From Bacteroidaceae bacterium (GTDB lineage: Bacteria > Bacteroidota > Bacteroidia > Bacteroidales > Bacteroidaceae), in contig JAFYQH010000021.1 in the NCBI GenBank assembly GCA_017547205.1, positions 41,242 to 105,241 of the forward strand: 64,000 bases of DNA. Reading direction: 5' to 3'. Shown one piece after another: positions 17,727-26,227 of this stretch. A model generated the notes under the pieces. It worked only from the letters and a program-made list of their open reading frames with translations. It was not told where the DNA came from and searched no databases. The translations under genes were made by a program, and so were the position numbers. Position 1 is the stretch's first letter, and each line of letters begins with the position of its first letter.

Positions 17727-18767
17727 ATGAAGAAGTTCATACATACGTCAATTGTAATACTTGCAGCCATGGCTTCATTGGTATCGTGCAGCGACGACAA
17801 GGAGAACATTACCCCATCGGGCAACTACTCCCCGATACGCGGAGGATTCCCACAGGGCGACAGCGAGTACGACTCACTCATAAACGAGATAAAGAACGAA
17901 TATGGAGTATACCTGCTATACAAGGATATTACAGAAGAAGATCTGAACCGCGACTGGGTATCGGCCGGTACCGGCGACATTTATGTCGCAGGATATGAGA
18001 ACGAGCGCGACGACTGGTCATGGAACCTGCCGGAAGCACACTTGCCGTTCTATGTAGACTACTTCTACAGCTACATATTCCCCAACATAAGCAAGGAGTT
18101 CGCACACTCGACATTCCCTGTAAAAATCTACATGATACACAACTTGCGTACCGAACCGCGCGACTATGGCGAAGAGAGCGGCGAAGATGTTGGAGGAGGA
18201 ACCACTACAGACCCGTTCAAACCAATCAAACTGGGTACATTCGACAACTGGGCAATAAGCTTCAAAGACGAAGCCATCAATGGGGGCGATGCTGAATACA
18301 TCATACGCCAGCAGCGATGCATGTTTATGGTCCAATTGCTTTACAACTCAATAGACAAGGGTGAGATAGACTCCCCTGATGAGTTCTGGAGCGGATTCGA
18401 CTTTAGCACCGACAAGAAGATGAACCACGTTGACCCGTCAAAGGCAAACTACAAGTACAAACTCGGCTTCGTAGACATGATAAACGACAACTTCGGAACA
18501 GGAGTACAGAAACAGGTATGGGTACCGCCATATGCCAACGAGACAAGTTGCTATTACTGGGAAAAGAACAAATACAAGAACTACAACCTCTTCACCACAT
18601 ACATAAAGAACGCGATGTGGCTCACACCGGAGGAGTTCGAGGCACGTTACCCGTCGGGCAAGTACCCTATGATAAAGGAGAAATACGACATCGTAGTCAA
18701 GCACATGCTCGATGTATATGGTATCAATCTCGTAGGCATTGCCAGGGGCAAGGAAATGGCAGACTGA
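17727..18767 (+). CDS. substrate import-associated metallohydrolase-like lipoprotein, apparently lacking HExxH
   Basis: This 346-residue lipoprotein (lipobox MASLVSC) directly follows SusD. Its layout resembles the SusC/D-associated zinc metallohydrolase lipoproteins (LP_HExxH type, putative zinc-binding peptidase). There is an N-terminal segment with NEYGVYLLYKD, a middle part with the MFMVQLLYNSID helix followed by PDEFW, and a C-terminal YKLGFVDM and KEKYDIVVKHMLDVYGINL. In that family the middle helix carries HEFxH and is followed by a Y-x-x-x-GFV segment; here the HExxH position reads CMFMV and no HExxH occurs anywhere in the protein. It may therefore be a catalytically dead substrate-binding relative. 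The start ATG at 17727 gives the signal peptide; an upstream in-frame ATG at 17694 overlaps the susD stop. The family assignment is from memory. Confidence 0.65.
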   Translation: MKKFIHTSIVILAAMASLVSCSDDKENITPSGNYSPIRGGFPQGDSEYDSLINEIKNEYGVYLLYKDITEEDLNRDWVSAGTGDIYVAGYENERDDWSWNLPEAHLPFYVDYFYSYIFPNISKEFAHSTFPVKIYMIHNLRTEPRDYGEESGEDVGGGTTTDPFKPIKLGTFDNWAISFKDEAINGGDAEYIIRQQRCMFMVQLLYNSIDKGEIDSPDEFWSGFDFSTDKKMNHVDPSKANYKYKLGFVDMINDNFGTGVQKQVWVPPYANETSCYYWEKNKYKNYNLFTTYIKNAMWLTPEEFEARYPSGKYPMIKEKYDIVVKHMLDVYGINLVGIARGKEMAD

Positions 18768-18780
18768 TAAATTGCAATAC

Positions 18781-19866
18781 ATGAAAAGCCCCATACATAT
18801 AACGATGACAGCACTTGTGGCATTATTGGCAATTGCCTGTTATGAACCGCCCCAGGTCGATAGCCTATGGAACAAGGAATTCACTACGGCGCAGGAGATT
18901 GCCCACACATATGATTCCATAAACAGCCTGTTGCGCGAAAGCGACGAAGAGAGAAACACCAGTAACCTCTGCCACTACATATGGAACAGTGGCGAATACA
19001 TGTTCAAGTGCCGTGGCAAGAACGAGGATATTGCATTGCTGCCCCAGCGCATAGAAGAGCTTGACCTTGACAGCAAGGTAGTAGAGACATTCATGGTAGA
19101 GCGTGATACAGCACGCTTCGCCGACCACTACTTCACGCTCAAAGCCATGAAACGTGGAGAAAGTTTCGAGGATTCGCGTGACGGGTTGACAATAACCGTA
19201 TTCTACCCTATCCGCGGCATCAACCACAACGACTACACGAAACTGCATGAAGTATTCTCATGCAGCAATGCCCCGTTGCACATTGCATACATGAAGAAAC
19301 TGAAATTCCCGTTCCGCAACAGCGGATGCAATGAGGAAATGCTGAAAATACGCCCGCTCATTGAACAGAACGTGAAGGAGAGTGCCCTGAAACAGGAAAT
19401 CATTGCATTGTACAACGCATACGACAATATACTGCCCGGCAAGCCGGCACCTGTTACGCCACTGAAAGACACAAAGGGACAATTGCACACCTTTGCTGAA
19501 TTCCAGGGCAAAATACTGGTGATTGACGTATGGGCCACATGGTGCAGCAGTTGCATAAAGAAGATGCCCGACTACATTGCGCTCCGCGAGAGCTACAAGG
19601 AGAACCCGAACATTGAGTTCATCACAGTGTCTATCGACAGGAGCAATGTCAAGACTTCATGGCTAAAGACCATTGAAAGGAAGAGAATGGAGGACATGCT
19701 GAACCTTATCCCCGACTGCCCCGAAGAATCGCTATTCGAGAGCGAATACCACATATCGGGCGTTCCCAGATACATCATAATCGACAAACAGGGAAATATT
19801 ACAAGCGCATATGCACCGCCCCCAGGTGGAGGACTGGAAGAATACATTACAAGACTCCTGGAGTGA
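18781..19866 (+). CDS. TlpA-like thioredoxin-fold lipoprotein
   Basis: This 361-residue protein has a lipobox LLAIAC with Cys20 as the lipidated residue. A novel N-terminal region (about 21-215) is followed by a TlpA/AhpC-type thioredoxin domain (about 218-361). The redox motif WCSSC (Cys255 and Cys258) lies in VIDVWATWCSSC, and the cis-proline region is ISGVPRYIIID. It is probably a periplasm- or surface-facing thiol reductant or isomerase. As the last gene of the SusC-SusD-lipoprotein locus, 13 bases after the previous stop, it may keep thiols of substrate or partners reduced. An in-frame ATG at 18739 overlaps the preceding gene and would bury the signal peptide, so ATG at 18781 was chosen. 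A very large hairpin follows. Confidence 0.85.
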   Translation: MKSPIHITMTALVALLAIACYEPPQVDSLWNKEFTTAQEIAHTYDSINSLLRESDEERNTSNLCHYIWNSGEYMFKCRGKNEDIALLPQRIEELDLDSKVVETFMVERDTARFADHYFTLKAMKRGESFEDSRDGLTITVFYPIRGINHNDYTKLHEVFSCSNAPLHIAYMKKLKFPFRNSGCNEEMLKIRPLIEQNVKESALKQEIIALYNAYDNILPGKPAPVTPLKDTKGQLHTFAEFQGKILVIDVWATWCSSCIKKMPDYIALRESYKENPNIEFITVSIDRSNVKTSWLKTIERKRMEDMLNLIPDCPEESLFESEYHISGVPRYIIIDKQGNITSAYAPPPGGGLEEYITRLLE

Positions 19867-19916
19867 AACTGCGTAACACGGCATGGCAATACAATTGCCA
19901 AGCTGGAACAATAGAC

Positions 19917-19968
19917 GTTATACCTTATCGGGGGTGCGGTTTTAGCCGCACCCCCGATAAGGTATAAC
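19917..19968 (+). terminator. large hairpin closing the Sus-type locus
   Basis: Arms of 23 bases (19917-19939 and 19946-19968) are perfectly complementary around a 6-base loop. There is no T-run after the stem. A smaller inverted repeat, TGGCAAT...ATTGCCA, precedes it at about 19884-19900. Confidence 0.7.
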
Positions 19969-20049
19969 ACACTGAATAACATATGTTAATACTTTATTAC
20001 ATAAACACACATTATTACGGCAATACTTTCATTTGTTGTTCAATTTCAC

Positions 20050-20057
20050 TAATTTTG
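20050..20057 (+). promoter_or_regulatory. -7 box for the T9SS cargo gene
   Basis: TAATTTTG matches TAnnTTTG, 57 bases upstream of the ATG. The surrounding gap, 19867-20114, otherwise holds only the two hairpins described above. Confidence 0.45.
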
Positions 20058-20114
20058 CAAGCAAAATATCACATACGCCACCAAATACGGCAATAATCCC
20101 AAAAAACTATTCAT

Positions 20115-22205
20115 ATGAAGAAAACTTTACTTACATTGTTCTGCCTTGTTGCAATGGTTTTCGCAGCAAAGGCAGAGACCTACACCCACACATTCAAGAG
20201 CGGGGAACTTACAACCACAGGCGGCACCATCACACTCAGCGACATCGCATGGAATGCTACTGGAGCAGCATACATCGGTTGGGACAAGAATGGCAAGGGC
20301 ATACAGATTGGTAGCAAGAATACCCCCAACACCGACACCTACACATTGAGTACATCAGCATTTGCAGGCTGCAAGATCAATAGCATAACTGTAAACAGTT
20401 CAATTGCTGCAAGCGGTGATGCAAAGTTGACAGTCACAGTCGGTAGTGAGACATCTGATGAGAAGGCCCTGGAAACAGTAGCAAAAGATTATAGCTTTGA
20501 CTTTGCTGGAGCCATGGGTGACATTGCAATCAGTTGGAAAGCTTCACAGCGCGCATACTATGTAAAATCCATTACTATTGAATACACCCCGGATGCAAGC
20601 ATGGTAACAGTTCCGGCTCCTGTTTTCAAGACCCCCCTAGGAATATATGCTGACGAGGTTCTCGTTACCACAGACGTAGACCTTGCAAACCCCAACTCAG
20701 TTTTCTACTACACGACCGACGGCACAGAGCCAAGCTACGAGGAGTACGTAAACAGCACAGGAACAACAAAGAGCAACAGAACATATCAGGTATATGAAAA
20801 ACTAACGGAGACTGCAACAATCAAGGCAATGGCAGTCATCGTTGACGGTGACGCAGTCTTCAAGAGCATCGTGGCAGAAGCAACATACGTTGTATCACGC
20901 ACAATGCCATATATAAATGCCAGCAGCATAACAAGCGGCAACAAATATGCAATGGTTGCAGCGGACAGTGCAGCATGCTACTACTACGAGGATAAAGCAT
21001 ACGGTTACCTGCCTACAAAGACAGCAACAGCAGCCAACGACCGTTATATTGAGACCGTTGAATGCGCTGGATTCACATTCACTGCTACCGACGGCGGCTA
21101 TACCATCCAGGATGCCCTCGGACGCTATGTTTACCACAGCGGAACATACACAAGCTTCAACTACGCTACAGAAAAGCCCTCTACAGGCGCAGTCTGGAGT
21201 GTTGCAATAGACAATGACGGCAATGCAACAATCGCATGTGACGGATATACAATCCACTACTCTATAGAGCACGGCACATACGGATGCTACCCGGCTGACA
21301 AGATAACAGAGAACCACGTTCTACCAAAACTGTACATGCAGCGTGAATATCCGACATTCACCATTGTTCCCGAAGAGAGCAGCTACATCGACAAACTCGA
21401 GAAGGTTACAATCACCTGCCCCGAAGGTATCAGAAACGCAGACCTCAGTGCTGTGGCTACCCGATTTGATTCAAACGTAAACAAGGATGTAAGCACGGAA
21501 TTGGTGTGCGAATACATTGACGAGAATACAATTCAGTTAACAGCCACCACACCCATCACAACAACGAATAACACCAATCTGCAGATAAACATTACCGGTG
21601 ACATAATGCTTGACCCCGAGGGCATGGAAATGCCGATACCTACAAAGAGCAAATATGGCGTTCGCACACTCGTTTCATACACACTCATCGGTAATGCAGA
21701 AGCAGCTACAATAACTGAGGTTTCACCGGAAAACGGTGCAGTTGTTGAAGAGTTATCACACTTCATCTTCACCTTCAGCTATTTTGCCGGACATACCGAT
21801 GATGCATCTATCCAGCCAAGACTTTATGCTGAGGGCAAGGAGTGGACATATGCGCTTGAAAGGACAACAAATAATAGCAACGGCGGAATGATAGAGATGG
21901 AGCAGGCCGCACTGAAGACCACAGAACCACTGCTTGGTAACGGAACATATTACCTCGAGATACCTGACGGCTATTTTGTTGACGGAAACGGAAAATCAGT
22001 AAAAGGTATGACTCTCAAATACACTGTAAAGAACGATGGCGATCTCATTGCCGGCATTGAGGACATTGTTCCCGAGAGCACCAAAGGTTGGACCGTATAT
22101 AACCTCCAGGGCGTTAAGATTCTTGAGACAACCGATGCACAGCGCGTCAATGTATTGCCAGCTGGCATATATATAGTAAACGGAATAAAGACATACATCA
22201 AGTAA
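20115..22205 (+). CDS. secreted T9SS cargo protein with chitobiase C-terminal-like domain, function unknown
   Basis: This 696-residue protein begins with a clear signal peptide (MKKTLLTLFCLVAMVFAAKA). It ends with a type A T9SS sorting domain: WTVYNLQGVKILETTDAQ, then LPAGIYIVNGIKTYIK. This predicts export by the Por machinery and surface anchoring or release. Between them lie a beta-sandwich-like region (about 20-155) and a segment around residue 190-205 reading VFYYTTDGTEPSYEEY, which resembles the chitobiase/beta-hexosaminidase C-terminal (CHB_HEX_C) fold common in Bacteroidales adhesins. Further beta-rich domains follow to about residue 630. No catalytic motif was recognised. It stands alone between two hairpins with its own promoter. 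Confidence 0.8.
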   Translation: MKKTLLTLFCLVAMVFAAKAETYTHTFKSGELTTTGGTITLSDIAWNATGAAYIGWDKNGKGIQIGSKNTPNTDTYTLSTSAFAGCKINSITVNSSIAASGDAKLTVTVGSETSDEKALETVAKDYSFDFAGAMGDIAISWKASQRAYYVKSITIEYTPDASMVTVPAPVFKTPLGIYADEVLVTTDVDLANPNSVFYYTTDGTEPSYEEYVNSTGTTKSNRTYQVYEKLTETATIKAMAVIVDGDAVFKSIVAEATYVVSRTMPYINASSITSGNKYAMVAADSAACYYYEDKAYGYLPTKTATAANDRYIETVECAGFTFTATDGGYTIQDALGRYVYHSGTYTSFNYATEKPSTGAVWSVAIDNDGNATIACDGYTIHYSIEHGTYGCYPADKITENHVLPKLYMQREYPTFTIVPEESSYIDKLEKVTITCPEGIRNADLSAVATRFDSNVNKDVSTELVCEYIDENTIQLTATTPITTTNNTNLQINITGDIMLDPEGMEMPIPTKSKYGVRTLVSYTLIGNAEAATITEVSPENGAVVEELSHFIFTFSYFAGHTDDASIQPRLYAEGKEWTYALERTTNNSNGGMIEMEQAALKTTEPLLGNGTYYLEIPDGYFVDGNGKSVKGMTLKYTVKNDGDLIAGIEDIVPESTKGWTVYNLQGVKILETTDAQRVNVLPAGIYIVNGIKTYIK

Positions 22206-22228
22206 CAGCGCCTGGCACATAGAATATC

Positions 22229-22262
22229 ACGAAGCGGAGTACAGCAATGTATTCCGCTTCGT
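22229..22262 (+). terminator. terminator of the T9SS cargo gene
   Basis: Fifteen-base arms (22229-22243 and 22248-22262) pair with one G-T wobble around a GCAA loop, 23 bases after the stop codon. Confidence 0.7.
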
Positions 22263-22337
22263 CATCATATTTTCCACTAGGGCAACTTTTTTACCAAAAC
22301 TTTCATCCGTGTTTGCATTATAATCGAATTTTATTTT

Positions 22338-22345
22338 TATATTCG
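22338..22345 (+). promoter_or_regulatory. -7 box for the DUF349 gene
   Basis: TATATTCG fits TAnnTTYG. A TTTG lies at 22312-22315, giving a spacing of 22, slightly longer than the ideal 19. The leader before the ATG would be about 105 bases. Confidence 0.45.
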
Positions 22346-22458
22346 CAGAATAATGAAGTAAAAGAGCAACCGACACACATGCCGGCACATATTCCATTGA
22401 AAAAATCACCGGTGTGCGTGCAGTTCTTTTTTAGTGTTCAACCCAAAACATTTAATAG

Positions 22459-24342
22459 ATGAGTGAAACAATGAAACCGGATGAACTGCTCCAGGAGCAG
22501 AACATCACGAGTACTCCTGAACAGGCTGCGGATGCCGCTACGACTGAAACAATTGAGCAGAACAGCATTGAAGAGGAGACTCCACAAGTGCAAACAGAAG
22601 ATGCCTACACTATGGTGGATGGCAACCAGAGCTCAAGACCGGCAACCCGTCAAGAGATCATCGAACGCTTGAAGGCAATTGCAGAAAGCGAGGATGCACT
22701 CAACAGCAGACAGGAGGTTGAATCGCTCAAAGTACAGTTCTATCGCATGCGCACTGCCGAGATAGAAGCTGCACACAAGGCATTCATTGCCGAAAATGGA
22801 GAAGAAGAATTGTTCATACCACAAGAAGACGAACTGGAAGAGCCATTCAAGGCTTGCATGAACAACATAAAAGCCAAGCGCAACGCATGGCTCGCAGCAC
22901 AGGAAGAGGAGATGAAGGCAAACGCTGAAGCCAAGGAGCTATTGCTTGTAAAGCTGCAGACACTTGTCGAAAAAGCGAGCCAGGGAACACCCGAAGTCAA
23001 TGAATTCAAGGCACTGCAGGCGCAGTGGAAGGAGATAAAGAATGTCCCGCAAGAAAAGGTCACGGCACTTTGGAAACAGTACCAGTTGCTTACAGAGCAG
23101 TTCTATGACGTACTGAAAATAAACCACGAATTCCGCGAATACGATTTCAGGAAGAACCTTGAAATAAAAAAGAGAATTTGCGAGGCTGCAGAAGCTCTTG
23201 AAAAGGAAACTGACGTAATAGCTGCGTTCAGACAGTTGCAGCAGTTGCATAATGAATTCCGCGAGACAGGCCCTGTAGCACAGGAACTGCGTGAGGAGAT
23301 ATGGACACGATTCAAGGCTGCATCTACCAACATCAACCGTCGCCACCAGGAGCACTTTGAGGCAAAAAAGGAGGCCGAGAATGAGAACCTTGCAAAGAAG
23401 ACCGCAATATGCGAAGAGATAGAAGGTATGGACCTCAAGTCCCTTGCATCCTACCAGGCGTGGAACAATGCAACGCAGCAGCTACTTGATTTACAGGCGC
23501 GTTGGAAAGAGATCGGATTCGCACCGCAGAAGATGAACTTGAAAATCTTCGAGAGATTCCGCTCGGCATGTGACGATTTCTTCAAGCAGAAAAGCGACTT
23601 CTTTAAAGGAGCAAAGGAAACTCTTGCAAAGAACCTCGATAGAAAGAAAGAACTTTGCGAAGCAGCAGAGGCTCTTAAGGACAGCGAGGACTGGAAAGCC
23701 ACAGCCGACAAACTTACAAAGCTACAGAAGGAATGGAAAGAAATTGGACCTGTAGCACAGAAATACTCCGAAGCTCTATGGAAACGTTTTGTTGGAGCAT
23801 GCGATGAATTCTTCGAAAGAAGGAACGCTGCAACATCAAGCCAAAGGAGTGCAGAACAAACCAACCTTACTCTCAAGAAAGAGATTATATCCAAACTGAA
23901 AGCAATTGACACCACACTCCCTGCAGATGAACAGACCAGACAGGTTGCTGCACTTACCCAGGAATGGAACAGTATAGGATTTGTTCCTTTCAAGGAAAAG
24001 GACAGGATATACAAGGAGTACAAGCAGGCAACAAATGCAATATATGAGCAGCTGCATATCAATGCCAACGAGCGCAAGCTGAATAACTTCCGCAACAACA
24101 TAGGCAAGGGTGGCAATAGCCTGCAACGCGAACGCGACCACCTCATACGCCAGTACGAAACACTGAAGAACGAGATTGCCACCTACGAGAACAACCTCGG
24201 TTTCCTGAGCGTATCGAACAAGAAAGGGGCAAACCTCGTAGACGTGATGCACCAGAAGGTCGAGAAACTGAAACAGGATGCCAATGTCATATTGCAAAAG
24301 ATACGTCTCGTAGAAGACGAAATGGAAAAAAGCGAAAAATAA
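22459..24342 (+). CDS. DUF349 repeat protein
   Basis: This 627-residue, highly charged, mainly helical cytoplasmic protein contains five DUF349 repeats. Their cores are at about residues 190 (QWKEIKNVPQ), 267 (EFRETGPVAQ), 349 (RWKEIGFAPQ), 426 (EWKEIGPVAQ) and 503 (EWNSIGFVPF). Each is followed by an aromatic helix such as LWKRFVGACDEFFERR. The N-terminal 60 residues are acidic and low-complexity, and the C-terminus is coiled-coil-like. Proteins of this type are widespread in Bacteroidetes. Their role is not established; the repeats look like a scaffold or nucleic-acid-associated module, but that is inference. Confidence 0.88.
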   Translation: MSETMKPDELLQEQNITSTPEQAADAATTETIEQNSIEEETPQVQTEDAYTMVDGNQSSRPATRQEIIERLKAIAESEDALNSRQEVESLKVQFYRMRTAEIEAAHKAFIAENGEEELFIPQEDELEEPFKACMNNIKAKRNAWLAAQEEEMKANAEAKELLLVKLQTLVEKASQGTPEVNEFKALQAQWKEIKNVPQEKVTALWKQYQLLTEQFYDVLKINHEFREYDFRKNLEIKKRICEAAEALEKETDVIAAFRQLQQLHNEFRETGPVAQELREEIWTRFKAASTNINRRHQEHFEAKKEAENENLAKKTAICEEIEGMDLKSLASYQAWNNATQQLLDLQARWKEIGFAPQKMNLKIFERFRSACDDFFKQKSDFFKGAKETLAKNLDRKKELCEAAEALKDSEDWKATADKLTKLQKEWKEIGPVAQKYSEALWKRFVGACDEFFERRNAATSSQRSAEQTNLTLKKEIISKLKAIDTTLPADEQTRQVAALTQEWNSIGFVPFKEKDRIYKEYKQATNAIYEQLHINANERKLNNFRNNIGKGGNSLQRERDHLIRQYETLKNEIATYENNLGFLSVSNKKGANLVDVMHQKVEKLKQDANVILQKIRLVEDEMEKSEK

Positions 24343-24355
24343 GGAGATATAATCC

Positions 24356-24399
24356 CCAAATGATGGAGGGCGGCCATTTGGCCGCCCTCCATCATTTGG
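24356..24399. terminator. perfect 20-bp-stem hairpin after the DUF349 gene
   Basis: Arms of 20 bases (24356-24375 and 24380-24399) are perfectly complementary around ATTT. The hairpin starts 13 bases past the DUF349 stop. Between it and the secG terminator (24400-24583) I see no gene or other signal. Confidence 0.8.
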
Positions 24400-24583
24400 A
24401 ACAGAATGGAAAGATAGGGACTCCAGGCTAGCACGACAGGAAAACCGACATTCCAGACATCTCCACATACGAGCACCGGAGGCTGTGAAGCATACAGGAA
24501 GCGCATTCAAAATTCTCCATGCAAATCGTGCAAACTAGCTACAGAACTGTAACCACGCACGTATAACGAGAATCTTATTTACG

Positions 24584-24614
24584 GCAAAAGGCCGACCTTG
24601 TTTCAAGGCCGGCC
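24584..24614 (-). terminator. intrinsic terminator of secG operon
   Basis: On the minus strand arms at 24604-24613 and 24591-24600 pair with one wobble. They are followed by TTTTG, 26 bases past the secG stop. Confidence 0.7.
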
Positions 24615-24639
24615 CGTATATTTCCCGATATTTCCTCTA

Positions 24640-24972
24640 TCAAAGCTGCTCAGGAGTCTCAGCTGGAGCTGCGGGAGCTGCATCTGTCGCGGGTACCTCA
24701 ACAGGCTGTGTCATCTGCTCAGTAGAGTAACCTACCTCAACCTGACGCTTTGAAGGAATTGAGTATGCCGCAGCAATGCTGACAACAACCATAATAGCTG
24801 CAAGTGTCCATGTTGCCTTCTCAAGGAAGTCAGTAGTCTTTCTTACACCCATAATCTGGTTAGAAGAAGCAAAGCCTGAAGCCAAGCCACCACCCTTTGA
24901 ATTCTGAATCAAAACTATAAGACACATCAGCACCGAAGCCAATACAATAAGTGAAACGCAAAGCAAATACAT
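24640..24972 (-). CDS. secG: preprotein translocase subunit SecG
   Basis: This 110-residue membrane protein of the SecYEG channel has two hydrophobic helices (about 3-22 and 54-72) flanking the conserved loop IQNSKGGGLASGFASSNQ. A proline- and alanine-rich tail (PAAPAETPEQL) is common in Bacteroidetes SecG. It is the last gene of a minus-strand operon: the stop of the preceding TPR gene is 1 base upstream of this start. SecG assists SecA-driven export of the many signal-peptide proteins encoded here. Confidence 0.95.
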   Translation of the reverse strand: MYLLCVSLIVLASVLMCLIVLIQNSKGGGLASGFASSNQIMGVRKTTDFLEKATWTLAAIMVVVSIAAAYSIPSKRQVEVGYSTEQMTQPVEVPATDAAPAAPAETPEQL

Positions 24973-24973
24973 A

Positions 24974-25690
24974 TTATTTTCTTTTTGTATGTTTTATTAT
25001 TTTTTCTAAAAATCTTATTTGGTCTGCAAAGTAACGATTTTTATTCGGATATTCCAAACATAATCGTTTAATAATTTCAAGGGCCTTCTCATATTTCCCT
25101 TGCTTTATATAAATATTTGCAAGCGTCTCAGTAAAGAACGAGGACTCCACTGCACTATCCTCCACAATTGGTGAAGAACATGCCACAGAATGCTCCATAT
25201 CAGCATTGAGATTAATAGTAAGGCGTTCGTTGTCACCTGCAAGAAAATCATCTATAAGACTCTGGCCACGCAATGCAGGAACCTTCTCACCGCTAGATGA
25301 GGTATCATTCTTAAGATATGCCGACACATAATCCACCGCAGCCGCACCTTCAGCCTCAAGTGAGAACGGCTCCGGTGGTAAAGTCGCAAGGAATGCATCT
25401 ATAAGCGACATGGTCCTGTCAACCGGAATATCCTCGGACACGACATTCTGCACACTATCCATCCCATAACCAGCCATGAGTTCAAACAAGGGCCAGCGGC
25501 TCTTGAGATAGAGTGCCGCTTTCCTCAACTCCCTACCCAAGTCAATATCGTGCAGGATGTAGAGATTCTTGAGCATGAGCAGGCGAGCCACATCAAAATA
25601 CGGGTACTTCCCCACAATAAGACGCAACTCATAGAGAGTCTCACGGTCGAGCCTCTCGGGATGCGCAATGTACACGGTAAGACTATCCAT
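24974..25690 (-). CDS. tetratricopeptide-repeat protein of unknown function
   Basis: This 238-residue soluble protein has no signal peptide. The N-terminal part (ETLYELRLIVGKYPYFDVARLL) is a helical motif I associate with Bacteroidales proteins between lptE and secG. The C-terminus has a TPR-like hairpin, FFTETLANIYIKQGKYEKAL with EIIKRLCLEYPNKN after it, then a basic tail. The gene lies 3 bases after lptE and 1 base before secG, so it is co-expressed with envelope-export functions. A scaffolding role in envelope biogenesis is possible, but nothing in the sequence proves it. Confidence 0.82.
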   Translation of the reverse strand: MDSLTVYIAHPERLDRETLYELRLIVGKYPYFDVARLLMLKNLYILHDIDLGRELRKAALYLKSRWPLFELMAGYGMDSVQNVVSEDIPVDRTMSLIDAFLATLPPEPFSLEAEGAAAVDYVSAYLKNDTSSSGEKVPALRGQSLIDDFLAGDNERLTINLNADMEHSVACSSPIVEDSAVESSFFTETLANIYIKQGKYEKALEIIKRLCLEYPNKNRYFADQIRFLEKIIKHTKRK

Positions 25691-25693
25691 ACA

Positions 25694-26227
25694 TTACCAG
25701 TTTGCCACAGCCGCATTGAAAATCGCCTCAACGATTTCCTTAATCATTTGTGTCACAAGCTCTTCTTGTACAGAATCAAGGGATTGTGTGGCATCAAAGT
25801 CACGCGTAGCACTGAACTGGCGCTCGAAATCCTCCTCATGATTGGTATTGTTCGTAAAACGCACATTGACAGTCATCTTCAACTGCACCATTGCCGAATA
25901 CCCGTCCGAAGATATGGACTTATTAAACTGGTCGTAGGCGATTATTTCACCATCGAACTGCAAATCACCACCACGCGATACCTGCTGCAGCTTTGTCTGC
26001 TGCACGAACATGTCGCTCAAAGCTTCATTTAGCATCGCAGCCATAGGACCCCACTGATAAGGAGCCCGGTTCTGGAACGGTACAAAAGAGATAGTCTTTA
26101 CTTTTGTGTAGTCAATGGAAGCTCCCGAGAACTTGTAACTAACAGTGCATCCAACTAGCAAGACTGCCGCTACCATCAGCGACGGCAACGAATATCTTAT
26201 TTTCTTCCTCAAATCATTCAATGCCAT
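25694..26227 (-). CDS. lptE: LPS assembly lipoprotein LptE
   Basis: This 177-residue lipoprotein has a lipobox AAVLLVGC (Cys27) and the LptE-family core KFSGASIDYTKVKTISFVPF, a Bacteroidetes form of the LptE/RlpB fold. LptE plugs the LptD barrel and helps insert LPS into the outer leaflet; its partner LptD is encoded at 52228-54990 in this same window. The start overlaps the end of the upstream sigma-54 activator gene by 14 bases, implying translational coupling. Confidence 0.9.
   Translation of the reverse strand: MALNDLRKKIRYSLPSLMVAAVLLVGCTVSYKFSGASIDYTKVKTISFVPFQNRAPYQWGPMAAMLNEALSDMFVQQTKLQQVSRGGDLQFDGEIIAYDQFNKSISSDGYSAMVQLKMTVNVRFTNNTNHEEDFERQFSATRDFDATQSLDSVQEELVTQMIKEIVEAIFNAAVANW

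Noticed and set aside
19884-19900. Small inverted repeat TGGCAAT...ATTGCCA as an operator
   Set aside because: It lies downstream of the last gene of the locus and directly precedes a large terminator-like hairpin, so an operator role is unlikely.
20895-21317. Cysteine-rich 140-codon frame antisense to the T9SS cargo gene
   Set aside because: The cysteines arise from the complement of alanine/threonine codons. There is no promoter or start context, and the opposite strand encodes a convincing protein.
23451-24182. 243-codon minus-strand frame opposite the DUF349 gene
   Set aside because: Low-complexity Ser/Phe/Leu composition, typical of the complement of Lys/Glu-rich coding sequence.
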